Source: Mytilus californianus (lineage: Eukaryota; Mollusca; Bivalvia; Mytilida; Mytilidae). From it: a DNA stretch of 64,000 nucleotides. The notes under the pieces were generated by a model. That model was given only the letters and a program-made list of their open reading frames with translations. It did no database searches and was not told the DNA's origin. Positions 46,230-58,065 of the stretch are shown here, in pieces; positions within the stretch are counted from its first letter, which is position 1, and each line of letters starts with the position of its first letter. A program made the position numbers and the translations under genes. The DNA is taken from positions 11,338,321 through 11,402,320 of the forward strand of contig NW_026262659.1 in NCBI RefSeq assembly GCF_021869535.1, written 5' to 3'.

Positions 46230-47770
46230 TTAACAAGCTAGGGATCACTGTAGAAGAAACTACTAGTAATTTTTCTTTTGTTTTATTTTATTCATTAAAC
46301 ATTTGAAATTTACAGCATCATCAAAACATAATATATACATGGTTTTACACAACCAGTGGACACTACTCGGCCACCGAGGCCACTAAATCAAAATGGAAAG
46401 AACCATTTATAACATAATCTATTTTCAAACAGATTGAAGTCTGATGTTAAATTTATTTCGGTGATGTGATATTTTTGGCGGGTAAAACTCACTGATTTTA
46501 ACCATGTTTTATACGTATGTTTAAAGGAGGGGGGGGGGGGTAAATGTGACGTCTATCACGAATGAACGACAACTCTACAATCATGCATGGTGAGGCAGCC
46601 GCTTTACGTAGCGAGAAACAGAGGTCGAACCGAAGAATCGGAGAAAAAATTAAGTTCTTCTTTTATTTTGGTGGATTGTTTGGTCAAATTCAACTTTATG
46701 TGTGAGGATCAAGGGTGAATGAAAATTGTACACATAATATAATTTTTTTAGAGGGTAATACTAGTAATTTTCAATGATGTAATTTGAAAAAAAATTACAA
46801 AAAATTGCTTTTTCATAACTTTTAGGATGATTTAAAATAAAACCAAGAATTGTGTGTAGGGGCCTTTTTCCTTTATTTAAAATAATATATAACCTTGAAT
46901 TGACCTTTATTTGGAGCGCATTTGTACAAGTGAAAAAATGTAGGAGGATTAAGGCATTAATACGGTTAATCTGTTGTATACCACAAGTTCATTAGGACAC
47001 TAGTAGCCAAAGAATGTCACTTAATTGTACTGATCAGCCTATGGACGCCCACGTGCACCCGTTGATATGTTTTTGTGTTTTTAATTTTCGATTTTCTCTG
47101 TATGAGATAAGTCCTTTAAATCTGTAATATATGCACACGTATTGTAGAATAATTTATTTGTATGACCTTGTTTACAGGGAACCTACTCACGTAGAACAGT
47201 TTCATTCATAAAAATTACGCCCACGGATTCTTTATATTCATTGAAATTCTCACACGATACTATCACCCTGAAACATGATCAACATGTTTTGGACACAAAT
47301 GACACAAATATATTTTCATGTTTTGGACACAAATATATTTTCATGTTTTTGAACAAGGTTACTGATATGATTCTTATAATACATTGAAAATTCTAAATGA
47401 GAATTAAAGAATACATTTAGAGTTTCGACGTAATTATCTCCCCTTGAACATTCTTTATACATGTGCATCGATTTACCTCTATTCATTTTTTACATGGTTT
47501 TGGCTTTCCCCCCCAAAAAAAAGAATTTGCGTACACACGTTTTGGATTCTTTGTCTGCGTTGAAAATTTGTGTTATCTTAGGCACCGACCATTCGTTTTT
47601 TTTGTCTCGAAATAGAAGTTCCTTCATAATATTAGTTCCAAATGGAAAAAATATTCTGGAATATTATTTCCACTGGAATAAATATTACAGTATATGTGTA
47701 GGACTCGTTAAAGTACATGGATGTTAAATAGGAGTTCTGTTAGGCTGAACAAATATACGTTGAAATTATT
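46230..47770. other. No gene recognised
   Basis: AT-rich, with a run of about 12 G at 46529-46540 and a 24-bp duplication ('acacaaatatattttcatgt') at about 47300-47350. The 88-codon frame at 47461-47727 has no motif. Confidence 0.4.
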
Positions 47771-47774
47771 AAGG

Positions 47775-47956
47775 GCATGGGGTCGTCGTCTGTCGTCTGT
47801 AAACGTTTACCGTGAATAATCTTCTCTTCTGAAGCTACTGACTAATTGGAACCAAACATGCATGGTACAATCATCCTTGGAGTACTTAGTTTATTAATTC
47901 GTCAGATGACCCCGCCCGTCAACCAACATTGCCGCCAAGGCTAAACATAGAACATG
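47775..47956 (+). mobile_element. Fragment of repeat family H (5' end)
   Basis: 'gtcgtcgtctgtcgtctgta', 'atcttctcttctgaagctac', 'ggaaccaaac' and 'atgaccccgcccgtcaacca' follow the order at 23935-24115. It stops where the 33-bp array starts. Confidence 0.65.
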
Positions 47957-48425
47957 CTTGGCCTTTGTTGTCAATACAGTATACTGATGCTTGGCCTTTG
48001 TTGTCAATAAAGTATACTGATGCTTGGCCTTTGTTGTCAATACAGTTTACTGATGCTTGGCCTTTGTTGTCAGTACAGTATACTGATGCTTGGCCTTTGT
48101 TGTCAATACAGTTTACTGATGCTTGACCTTTGTTGTCAATACAGTATACTGATGCTTGTCCTTTGTTGTCAATACAGTTTACTGATGCTTGGCCTTTGTT
48201 GTCAATACAGTTTACTGCTGCTTGGCCTTTGTTGTCAATACAGTACACTGCTGCTTGGCCTTTGTTGTCAATACAGTTTACTGATGCTTGGCCTTTGTTG
48301 TCAGTACAGTATACTGATGCTTGACCTTTGTTGTCAATACAGTTTACTGATGCTTGACATTTGTTGTCAATACAGTATACTGATGCTTGGCCTTTGTTCT
48401 CAATACAGTTTACTGATGCTTGTAA
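47956..48425. repeat. 33-bp minisatellite, about 14 units (left part)
   Basis: The unit is 'tgcttggcctttgttgtca' + 'atacagtatactga', often alternating 'tatactga' with 'tttactga'. The unit has no stop on the minus strand, so an open frame of about 206 codons with an 11-residue repeat (ASVNCIDNKGQ) appears. It is likely an artefact. Confidence 0.93.
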
Positions 48426-48435
48426 TAAGGTAATA

Positions 48436-49809
48436 TAAAAATAAGGAGATGTGGTATGATTGCCAATGTGACAACTATCCACCAAAATTAAAATGAAGTG
48501 GATGTAAGCAATTATAGGCAACCGTACGGCCTTCAACAATGAGAAAAACCCATACCGTATAGTCGGCTATAAAAGGCCCCACATGAAAAATATGAAACCA
48601 TTGAATTGAGAAAACTAACGGCCTAATTTATAACAAAACAATTTATGAAAAAAAAAATATGACAGACATGAACCAACGACAACCACTGAACTACAGGCAC
48701 ATAAAGAATGTGGCGGGGTTAAACATGTTTGTGAGCGCTCAACCCTCCCCTAACCTGGGACAGTAGTGTAACACCCCAACATAAGAACAAACTATAAAAA
48801 TCAGTTGAAAAAGGTTTAACTCATCAGATCGATACAAAGAAAAACATCAAACAAAAACACAGACAGGACGTGGCAGGGTATATATCTATCCCTCATACCT
48901 AACAACAAAAAAGACACTAAGTACAGATTTGAGAGTACTCGCAGTTACTGACAGCTAGTTCAAAGCCAATAACAACTAATAAAACAAAATCATGTATCTA
49001 AGGCTAAAATATCAATCAGTACACATCCAACATCCAATGGATTTAGTGTAAAGACGTCTTTAACAGTCAGAGAAAATCATGAACTTGTGCAATGCCAAAA
49101 TATAGGTATCGATAGATTGTAGTACCATGAAAGTATATATGTGTAATATTTAGTATTGTTTTAATTTACTGATAACAAAATCAATATTTATACTAATAAA
49201 AACAATATTCAAAGATTTAATTACAGTGTTGAATAGGTAACCTTTTAGAATAAGTTTATCCAAAGGATTAATAAGTTTACCCGGATCGTATCTAAATTTC
49301 CGGGCTCGGTTAACAACATCACCGTAAAATTTAGGATGTGCTATTCCATTTGAAGTTTTCTACAGGTACAGCCAAAGTTGCAAACCAAATTTTTGTATCT
49401 ATGGAAGAATTTAGTAAAGATTTTAAGTAATTTGTGGTAACGAAATCCCTGACTTAATAATATTATACTAGTAATATACAGATTACGCTCATTAAAATCC
49501 AAAACGTCCCTCTTCAGACTCGAGCATAGCGAACGAGTTGGGATATATTATATAAACACCGTAAGACGGTGACAAAGAAACATCACCGTCCAAAAAAGGA
49601 AAATTAACAATAGGGAAAGAAAAATCATCCCTTTTGTCGAAATTTTTTGTGTAGAGTTTCTGTTGTAATACTGAAATATCTAAATCTAGGATAGGACAGT
49701 TATTGCTGTTAATATTTGATTTACTTAAAGTAAGTTCTTTAGGGTAAATTTCGGTAGTATATTTAGAGAGTTCTTGATTATTTAACGAAAAAATATCATC
49801 AAGATAAAG
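48436..49809 (-). mobile_element. Retroelement copy, 3' end plus RT remnant, minus strand
   Basis: On the minus strand the element ends 'ttggcaatcataccacatct' + 'ccttatttttatatt'. Upstream lie a long 3' non-coding part and, at 49180-49809, reverse-transcriptase-like coding sequence. The same 3' end, with different 5' break points, appears at 2278, 34662, 40160, 52538, 58566 and 62030. Shared 3' ends with variable 5' truncation are expected of target-primed reverse transcription. The insertion lies inside a 33-bp array. Family (LINE, Penelope-like or other) not resolved. Confidence 0.8.
49180..49809 (-). pseudogene. Reverse transcriptase C-terminal remnant (YLDD), frameshifted
   Basis: The minus-strand reading begins LYLDDIFSLNN at 49809. 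YLDD (Y codon 49804-49806, DD codons 49795-49800) fits the RT active-site YxDD box. It continues with ELSKYTTEIYPKELTLS, a C-terminal LDLDISVL, then KRDDFSFPIVNFPFLDGDVS and YGVY, a sequence type I know from mollusc retroelement RTs. After YGVY (near 49552) a 2-nt change shifts the frame; the next readable piece is SQLVRYARV, and further on GFRYHKLLKIFTKFFHRY. The part upstream of YLDD is absent because the element is 5' truncated. It cannot encode an active enzyme. Confidence 0.75.
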
Positions 49810-50432
49810 TATGCTGCTGCCTTGACCTTGTTGTCAGTGAAATATACTACTTAGTACTACTTTGACTTTGTTATCACTACCAGTAATATATACTGCTACT
49901 TTGACTTTTTATCAGTGATGTTTACTGCTACTTTTACTTTGTTATCACTACCAGTGATTTATACTGCTACTTTGACTTTGTTATCAGTGATGTATACTGT
50001 TGCCTTGACTTTGTTATCAGTGAGATATACTGCTACTTTGACTTTGTTATCATTGTTTGAACTTCTTGTCTTTGTTATCAGTAATGTATACTGTTGCCTT
50101 GACTTTGTTGTAAGTAATGTAAACTGTTGCTTTGCTTTTTTATCAGTGAAGTATGATGCTTCCTGGACTTTGTTATCATTGTTTTGAACTTATTCTTTGA
50201 CTTTGTTGTCAGTGATGTATACTGCTACTTTGGTGTTGTTCTAAGTTATGTATATTGCTGTTTTGGCTTTGTTGTCAATGATAAATATACTCTATTTTGA
50301 CTTTGTTGTCAATGATATGTATACTCTATTTTGACTTTGTTGTCAATGATAAGTAGACTCATTTTGTCTTTGTCACTGATCTAAACTGCTACTTTTAATT
50401 TGTTGTCTGTGGCGATGTACACTAATACAGTG
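49810..50432. repeat. Degenerate 33-bp minisatellite (right part)
   Basis: Units of the type 'tactttgactttgttatcag' + 'tgatgtatactgt' match the unit at 47956-48425 at about 24 of 33 positions but vary much more among themselves. This is the other half of an array split by the retroelement. Confidence 0.85.
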
Positions 50433-50912
50433 ACAAATTTGTTGTCTGTGGCGATGTACACTGCTACAGTGACAAATTTGTTGTCATTAAAGTATGCTAC
50501 TACAAACAAAGTTGTCACTGGTTGTCATTGGTGTATGCTACTACAAACAAAGTTGTCACTAGTTGTCATTGGTGTATGCTACTACAAACAAAGTTGTCAC
50601 TGGTTGTCATTGATGTATGCTACTACAAACAAAGTTGTCACTGGTTGTCATGGGTGTATGCTACTACAAACAAAGTTGTCACTGGTTGTCATTGGTGTAT
50701 GCTACTACAAACAAAGTTGTCACTGGTTGTCATTGGTGTATGCTACTACAAACAAAGTTGTCACTAGTTGTCATTGGTATATGCTACTACAAACAAAGTT
50801 GTCACTGGTTGTCATTGATGTATGCTAATACAAATAAAGTTGTCACTGGTTGTCATTGGTGTATGCTACTACAAACAAAGTTGTCACTGGTTGTCATTGG
50901 TGTATGATTCTA
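50433..50912. repeat. 41-bp minisatellite, about 11 units
   Basis: The unit is 'gtatgctactacaaacaaag' + 'ttgtcactggttgtcattgg' + 't', for example at 50533 and 50574. It begins directly after the 33-bp array and shares 'ttgtca' motifs with it. 41 is not a multiple of three, so open frames in all three forward readings are artefacts. Confidence 0.93.
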
Positions 50913-52175
50913 CTTTATCACTGATGTATACTTCTCTTCAAATATGTCTTTCCACGAATATTTCTTTTACTTATAACTTAAAGCAGGGACTGAATAGTTG
51001 TGAGAAAATACGGCCGGTGATGGAAATTGCAGTGCAACCAATAACGATCATTACTTCGCTGATACACCATGAAATTTTCAACATTCCAGAAGTGAAAGAT
51101 TGACGAATAATTATTTTAAGAATAAAGAAATGGGACACCATTCCACGATTCTCTTACACAATCTATATTTAGTTGTTTTGCAGCGATTACTAGCTTGGAA
51201 ATTCATGACAGGTCTATTTTATGACATTAAAAATTCCTTGTCCTAAAAATTGATTTATCATGCCTGTAGAACACTACGCCAGGGTTATTGACTCAGCAGT
51301 TTCAATTACTGTTTTATCAATGAACGTCACAGTCAGCTGATTCATAGTAAAAAATGTGTATTTCGTAATTTACCTGTACAGGTAACATGTTTACTTGCAA
51401 CACATACGTGATTCAACAGATAAATTTACATTAACGTACATAATATCGATTAGCACTTTCTGACTTCTCTTTGTCAGATCATGTCTAATTTCATCTGTGG
51501 TATAAATAAATTCCAACAAAGAAAAATACGGTCGGCTTGAGGTTTTCTGGTACTATTATTTTTCTATATCTTTAAAATCAGACAAAAGATAAAGGTAAAA
51601 TGTAATTAAAAGTGTGTTGGCCATAAAAACGCGAGTGTTTAAAACAGACTATTAATATGATATTAATATAAGTAAAGTATATCAGCAGACACTGTAAATG
51701 ATAATTTACTTTAACACTTCAAATCAGCTGTTCAATTCGCGTTTATTAGTTGTTTGACCATTAAAACTTTAAGGGTGGTGCCTCCTCCTTTTCAGGGCCC
51801 ATACATAATCGTACGTCTGGATTGTTTTAAAAGTACATGTTAACTAGGTAAACCACTTACCAAAAATATTTGAAAAAAAAGATAGATAACGAACCGGAAC
51901 TACGAGGACATGTGCACTATAGTGAAGAAATCATTTACTAGTAACACTTTAGTAGATGTGCATATCGTGCGCAAGTCCAATGCATACAACTTGAGATCAC
52001 TATATACCACAGAAATGATAATGAACAAAGGCCATAACATACAAGTAGACAACCAAAACATTACGACATGGGATCATGTCTTTAAGTACAGAAAAAATGT
52101 AGCCACGACATTCAGAAAGTCCCAATTCAGGATTCTTCCTAGTGGTTGTATTATGTCTCATCTTGGTGTTTGTTT
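50913..52175. other. No gene recognised
   Basis: The 116-codon frame at 51910-52260 ends in a hydrophobic stretch produced by the T-rich duplicated repeat below. I do not regard it as a gene. Confidence 0.4.
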
Positions 52176-52178
52176 TTT

Positions 52179-52492
52179 GTTAGTTTGTCTGTATTTACCT
52201 TTTTTTCTGTTTTTTTCTTCTTTATTATTTGCCATTTTGGTGTTGATGGCAAATGTTTGATAACTTGTATGATTTATTTAATTTTTTCGGTATGATTTGA
52301 GCTTGCAAGTTATTTTTGTCGTTGGGCTACTGTCGTTAGTTTGTCTGTATTTACCTTTTTTTCTGTTTTTTTTTTCTTTATTATTTGCCATTTTGGTGTT
52401 GATGGCAAATGTTTGATAACTTGTATGATTTATTTAATTTTTTCGGTATGATTTGAGCTTGCAAGTTATTTTTGTCGTTGGGCTACTGTCTC
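52179..52492. repeat. Tandem duplication of 156 bp
   Basis: 'gttagtttgtctgtatttac' starts at 52179 and 52335. The two copies differ only by a few positions in the T tract, so the duplication is recent. The end 'gtcgttgggctactgtc' is shared. Confidence 0.95.
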
Positions 52493-52537
52493 GTTATACC
52501 TCGCATGTCTTTCAAGTCACATGATTAGAAATTAAAA

Positions 52538-52605
52538 CATGTAAGGAGATGTGGTATGTCACGTTGCAATGACACAATTATTATTATCCACTACCCTGAA
52601 GTGCA
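52538..52605 (-). mobile_element. Very short 5'-truncated retroelement tail
   Basis: 'aaggagatgtggtatg' and 'gcaatgacacaattatt' then 'tatccac' correspond to the 3' terminal 65 bp of the element at 48436. Confidence 0.6.
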
Positions 52606-55600
52606 CTGGACTGATCTTAACCTTGAAGCGACGTATACTAACTAAATATAATGGCATCATGACAATTGTCTGAAAACCTAATAAAGCATATAATCGACAA
52701 ACAGGAACTATACACTGACACAGGTCCCATAATACAAGTATACTTCCGCTTTATTTAGATACAGTAAACGGGGACCTCAAGTCTAGGGAGGAAGTTTATA
52801 TATTAATAATCCCTATATTTTGTGTATAATTAATCTTCCAGCAATTGGGATAACTTTCCTGTTCCATGACTAGCAGTCTTCCTGTGTGTACATTGTTTTC
52901 TTGTTTCCGGACTTCTACTATAACGTTGATAACAATATGTTGTGTGCATTAAGATAACATATTGATAACCGAAATAAAATTCTCTTTGATCTTCTTAATA
53001 TTTACCCCTGACCAAGGATAAAGAACAACGACATAAAGGTAAACGTCCACCTACTTCAGTTAAACTTTGTGGTTTTCAAATGATCGGGTACCTGTTTGTG
53101 ACAATAAGCTCAAAATAAACTTCGATACTATAATGTCGAGATATTAATTTAACTCTTTGTCATAGTCACTTTATCTGACGACCGCAATCAAAGTGCAGAT
53201 TTTATTAACGCAACATTAGTGTTTGGAACTGTGTGGGAAATTTATGAGCCAAATAAAATTTGTTTTTCAAACATTTGTGTTTTGATATTTATTGATATGT
53301 CCCACTCATACACACTATGAGTGACTTAGTGCTTCCTATAAAGTTTAAAGGAACTTATTCGTAGCTAGATAATAACTGTCTATGAACTTAGTTAGAGTTG
53401 TTTTTAACAAGTATTTATGTTTATTGTGTTTAAAAACATCATATCACTTTAAACACCTTCACTGTCTGACTGACAAATAACTATATGCATCCCAACCAAA
53501 TATTTATTGAGCGTAATTCTTGCATGAACAGATCCCGCCATCAAAATGCAAAGAGTATATAAATATAAATACCTAAACACCTACTTAATTGATATTACAC
53601 TACCAAGACACAATGTAATAATATATGAACAAAGTACCAACTTTATTTGACTCAACCTGGACACCTCGTAGTCGAGTAAACAACTTTACAGTTTACTTGT
53701 TAGTGCTACAGTACTAAATAATGTAACTAAAAGTAGAACTGTTGCCAGTATTATAAACTATAAATATTGTCAGTATTATATACTGTAATGTTTTATTTTC
53801 TAGGGTTACACATGACTCGTGAAGTGTTTTCAAGTTTATATTTTCTGATAGAGTGAATTCTACGACAAATCGAACCATATATCCTCGCAAATCAGTCTCA
53901 ATGAAAATGAGTATTATATGAAACGGTCATTGACTCGGAACACATTTCGGATGTTAAAAATGTAAACATTTAGAAATAGTGTCATACTTCTTGTTTTTGT
54001 TTGTGATTAAGGAAGTTTTTATAATACGTAATATATGTTACAAAACAAAAACAGAAGAAAGTAGGTACGCAATTAATTTTAAATTTGTGTACGTTGTCAT
54101 GGTCATGTGAAATCTTGTGTTTGTCCTAAGATGATTAATGAAAATTAAACGTTGATTTAAAACTAAGTTCACATGCTGAGTTCAGAGGTTAAACTCAGAA
54201 ATTTCAGCTACCGGGAACGTGGAATCAAACTTTAGACAATTCTTTAATTTCTCGTAGGGGCGCCGCATCACAACCGTACTCTCATCCGCCCCTAAAGACA
54301 GTTAACAGTCTATAACGTAGTGAGTGACTTGCTTAACGTACTTGTCACTCTCTATAAGACTTTGTCTGATAATGACCAAATGAACACAAAACGTTTACAT
54401 TTTAAAATGTAGTTTTTGTTGGGTCACCTTTTTTTAGAACACGTTTATACATGACGGCAAACATCAGACTGAACTGCATAAAATGTTACCTCTTATAACA
54501 TTCATCATTTGTACAATAAAGTACAAGTACCTGGAGTATATAAATATACTTATCAAATATCACGAAAAACAAACATGTGATTTTACCTGCAGCTAAAGGA
54601 ACGATTTGATTGGTAAAAACTCGGTCAGCTCGCACTGAATGACTCTGCGGTTTTGAGATTACTAACCATCAGTGAATTGTTTTTCAGATGATACGATATA
54701 TCAAAGATTATTTTTCTTTTCAGCAAAGCTGAAAAACTTGTTTGCGCTTGACATTAATCAAATACACCAACTGTGCTTGAGGGAACCAAATGGTTCATTA
54801 GAACTCTTCTATCTTTCAGCAGGAAATCATATTTTGATTTGATGGTATAATGGCAGTGTGTTCGATAAGGATGTGGGATATATTAAATCAGTCATGTTAA
54901 AGCCTGTCACACATAATACCAAATTATGGTCTGTCGTTCAAAATATTGCGAAATGAAGGACTCCAAAACCATCTTACAAAAGTTAATAAATTAAGAAATA
55001 AAAAGATAAATGAATAATAACTGTCCCTTTTGAAATGTATTAAATTGGTTACGACATACAGTCAAAATTGTAGGTTAATATCCGGATTAATCAGTGAGAT
55101 TTTATACGGCGGGTTAACCGCGCGAAAATTTATTTTCACTTGAACTATCCTGCAATATATGTTACAGAATATTCATTTTCATACAGTTTTGTGCGAAGTC
55201 ATTTATTTTTTAGTTTTTACCAGGCCAAGTTATTCATTCATTCCTCTTGCAACCCCCGGGGCCCCCCAGAAAATCAAATGGTCTTCCCCCAATGCTGAGA
55301 TCATTTTGTAGAAAGGTTCCAAATTGTGTTTCAAAGTGGAAAGATTTTAATTTTCATCGCTTTTTATACCTAAATTGATTTCATTATAATGATCTAATGC
55401 TAACTGTAGAATTAGATGTGTGATAATGGATTTTACGTCGGCAAATTTCTGACGTAAAACAGGCCATATTTTTCGTTTTAGGCTGTAAAGTTTTCATTTT
55501 CTTAAATTTTTATATATATATAATCGTAAGCTGCAAAAAGTTTTGTATAAATTTTATTCAGATCAAAGGTCCAAACTTTCAGACTTGCACATCTTTGCTA

Positions 55601-56965
55601 GCCAAGGGTTACTTAATCTGCCAAAGGTGAGGAGGTGGGGATCGGATCGTAACCCTTGGCTAGCGAAGATGAGACTAGCAGTAAATTAACATATTAAAAT
55701 TGGCTTTTGATACATTGCTACTTTTTTTTTTACGTATTCAAATATAGAATTATTTTATATAATATGCAAATGTGCAGTGTGGATTAAATTTTGTTATTAT
55801 AAATATGTGTGCAGTGTTGTCTATTTTTTATGAACATATATTGATATGATCTTTAACTTGAAATGGTATCTATGATGAGTTTATTTAAAGCTATAAGGGT
55901 GAATTTAAAAATGGAGAAAGAAATAGTTTTGATAAGACGGGGGTGTCGTACTCCTCGGTCATGAAAACTCCTACAAGGTTAAGTAGTTATAATTTTTAGA
56001 ATTACTTCTAGTTAATGATTTTTGGGCCTCGTTTCCATTAGTATGCATCTCTTTCAAAGCTGAAATCATAAAAAATGTAAACATATCGTAAATGTACTAT
56101 TTATCTATGATGTAAGGTACATAGTAAATTAGAAATGAAATTTATTGGGTCTGGTCTCTGTTCTATATATAATTGATACGGCATTCATTTTTACAGGTAC
56201 TAAAATATGTCATTTGTCCCACTAAACTGGCAAATCGGTTTGCATCATACTATTATTTTGTGTTTTCGAATTCTGCGGTTATCAATTTTGGTAGATGAGT
56301 ATACCATATTTGGTTATGATTATTATTAACCTGAATAACTTAATTCAATTCATTGATGTATACGTCCTATCCCTTGAAATAACTCGCAACATATTTATAA
56401 CACTCACAACATATATGGTAAATTAAAGTACATATTTAAACAGGTTTACTAAAATTTATATTTAAAACAGTCTCTAGTTACTGCAATCAATAGTTAATAT
56501 CCGGTACTGGTATATATCCATAGAGGATTAAATAATACGATTTACTCATGTCCATTCAATTCGTTATATTACCTTTTGTAAATACGATATATTTAAACTA
56601 GATTATAACATTATTTCTAAAACTAGTACTGGAATTTAAATGAGGACAATTATGAATGCTGAAACTGTAGCACACTCTAAGATTTGTTTCCTAAATTGAG
56701 AAGATGCAAAAAGAAGCGAGATTGTTTCAAGACTGAAACCCTTAAAATTTTATGCAAGTATATTTTAGACTTTCCTTTTTCTCTACAATCGAGATGAGAT
56801 AGTGACCAGGTCCCATACTGAACAGTTTTGTATCAAATGCCTTCATTAGCAACATAAAGCACTGAATTTTTATTTAATGAAAATATGTAAGATTGATGAA
56901 TAGATACTTAAGTATACTCTTAGATCGGTACTTTGTGTCTTTTATCTTTTAGTTAGTTATTTTTG
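52606..56965. other. Long gene-poor, AT-rich stretch
   Basis: I see no supported gene on either strand. Features inside are a 23-bp-arm hairpin at 55590-55671 (listed separately), a small inverted pair 'ttttacgtc'/'gacgtaaaa' near 55433-55462, and a GC-rich 'cccccggggcccccc' near 55253. Confidence 0.45.
55590..55671. repeat. Hairpin with 23-bp arms
   Basis: The left arm 55590-55612 (catctttgctagccaagg...) and right arm 55649-55671 (...ccttggctagcgaagatg) are inverse copies with one mismatch, around a 36-bp loop. It may be a MITE remnant or a structured RNA. Confidence 0.85.
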
Positions 56966-56971
56966 TTTGTG

Positions 56972-57312
56972 CCTCGTGCCAATCTGACGATTCAAAGCGT
57001 TTCCAATGTGCCTTGTACCAATCTGACGAGTCAAAGCGTACGTTTCCAAAGTGCGTCGTGCCAATTTGACGAGTCAAAGCGTTTCCAATGTGCCTCGTGC
57101 CAATCTGACGAGTCAAAGCGTTTCCAATGTGCCTCGTGCCAATTTGACGAGTCAAAGCGTTTCCAATGTGCCTCGTGCCAATCTGACGAGTCAAAGCGTT
57201 TCCAATGTGCCTCGTGCCAATCTGACGAGTCAAAGCGTTTCCAATGTGCCTCGTGCCAATCTGACGAGTCAAAGCGTTTCCAATGTGCCTCGTGCCAATT
57301 TGACGATTGACG
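56972..57312. repeat. 39-bp minisatellite, about 9 units
   Basis: The unit is 'tcgtgccaatctgacgagtc' + 'aaagcgtttccaatgtgcc' (39 bp, 13 codons). One unit near 57035 has a 6-bp insertion ('gtacgt'). Open frames exist in two forward readings and on the minus strand (13-residue repeats of types FQCASCQSDESKR, RANLTSQSVSNVP and TRQIGTRHIGNAL). Higher GC than its surroundings. Confidence 0.93.
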
Positions 57313-57575
57313 TTTCCAACTGATTTGTTTACCGTTTGTTCTTATGTATTTTTATTACACTACAAGTGAGATTTGGGTGCTCAGACACATCGATTGCTGC
57401 TATTTTATAAATAAGACCGTTGGTTTTCTTGTTTAAATTGTTTTATATTTTGTTATGTCGGGACCTTTTATAGTTTTGAGTAGATTTTCACCTGGACAGA
57501 CGTGTTTACAACATGTCCGGTAGACCAAGTTGAATAGAATGTCGAATACATAAATCATAAACCGATGAATTGAGA

Positions 57576-57695
57576 ATGGAAACTTTCGAACAACTACCAG
57601 TTGAGATTACAGCAGTTCTATCACTCGTTGAGAATCAACCCGCCGATTGGACTTTAACCAAACGGAATGGACGATACTCACGGCCATACAGATAA
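57576..57695 (+). pseudogene. First part of a frameshifted ORF cluster; product not identified
   Basis: Forty codons from ATG (57576) to TAA (57693-57695) begin METFEQLPVEITAVLSLVEN and include QPADWTLTKRNG. Composition and GC content stand out from the surrounding AT-rich DNA. The next frame overlaps its last 29 nt in a +1-shifted reading, so this looks like the start of one longer protein interrupted by a frameshift. The PxDWTLT-type segment followed by a basic region reminds me of small ORFs linked to invertebrate transposable elements, but I cannot name the family. Confidence 0.5.
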
Positions 57696-58065
57696 AATGG
57701 CGACAAACAGCACAAAAGCCTATAATCATGAAAAAGAGGTCTTAAAAGCTCGCCAAGACAGGAATCGCCGTCGACGACAAGCCTTCCTCCTTCGAAAACA
57801 ACAAGAGTCTGGTGAGCCGACATTAAACACAGAGGAGCAGGGACCCACCGCACCACACCCAATTGTCGAGACAAAGGAGTTACATACACTAGCCATCAAT
57901 GATGATATGGATACCGGTACAACTATCTCGCAAACAGACAGTAATCTATCAGCAAAACAGACAATAGCTGAAGAGAAAAAGATCGATACACAGCCATCCA
58001 GAAAGGAGAAAAAGGACGACTACAGAAGTAGATCCCGCCCGACAGGGTGTCGAGGGTCGATCTAA
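57667..58065 (+). pseudogene. Second part of the ORF cluster (basic, low-complexity); product not identified
   Basis: The 132-codon frame has a basic N-terminal region (residues about 20-45, with DRNRRRRQAF) and a Q/E/T/K-rich, probably disordered middle and end. It starts within the preceding frame and overlaps the next one at about 58010-58065. No enzymatic motif is visible. Either this is one gene with two frameshifts (mutation or sequencing error) or an old element-derived ORF. Confidence 0.5.

Noticed and set aside
50400..51103. Forward frames of 81-142 codons
   Set aside because: Products of the 41-bp array. Only the tail of the last frame is non-repeat and it has no recognisable motif.
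51910..52260. Forward 116-codon frame with a hydrophobic C-terminus
   Set aside because: The hydrophobic tail is read from the T-rich first copy of the 156-bp duplication; the rest has no features.
55862..55890. 'ggtatctatgatgagtttat' resembling the sequence after the hammerhead motif and containing TGATGAG
   Set aside because: The remaining ribozyme core (GAAA, helix II, cleavage site) is missing, so it is not a second ribozyme; at most a remnant of the same repeat.
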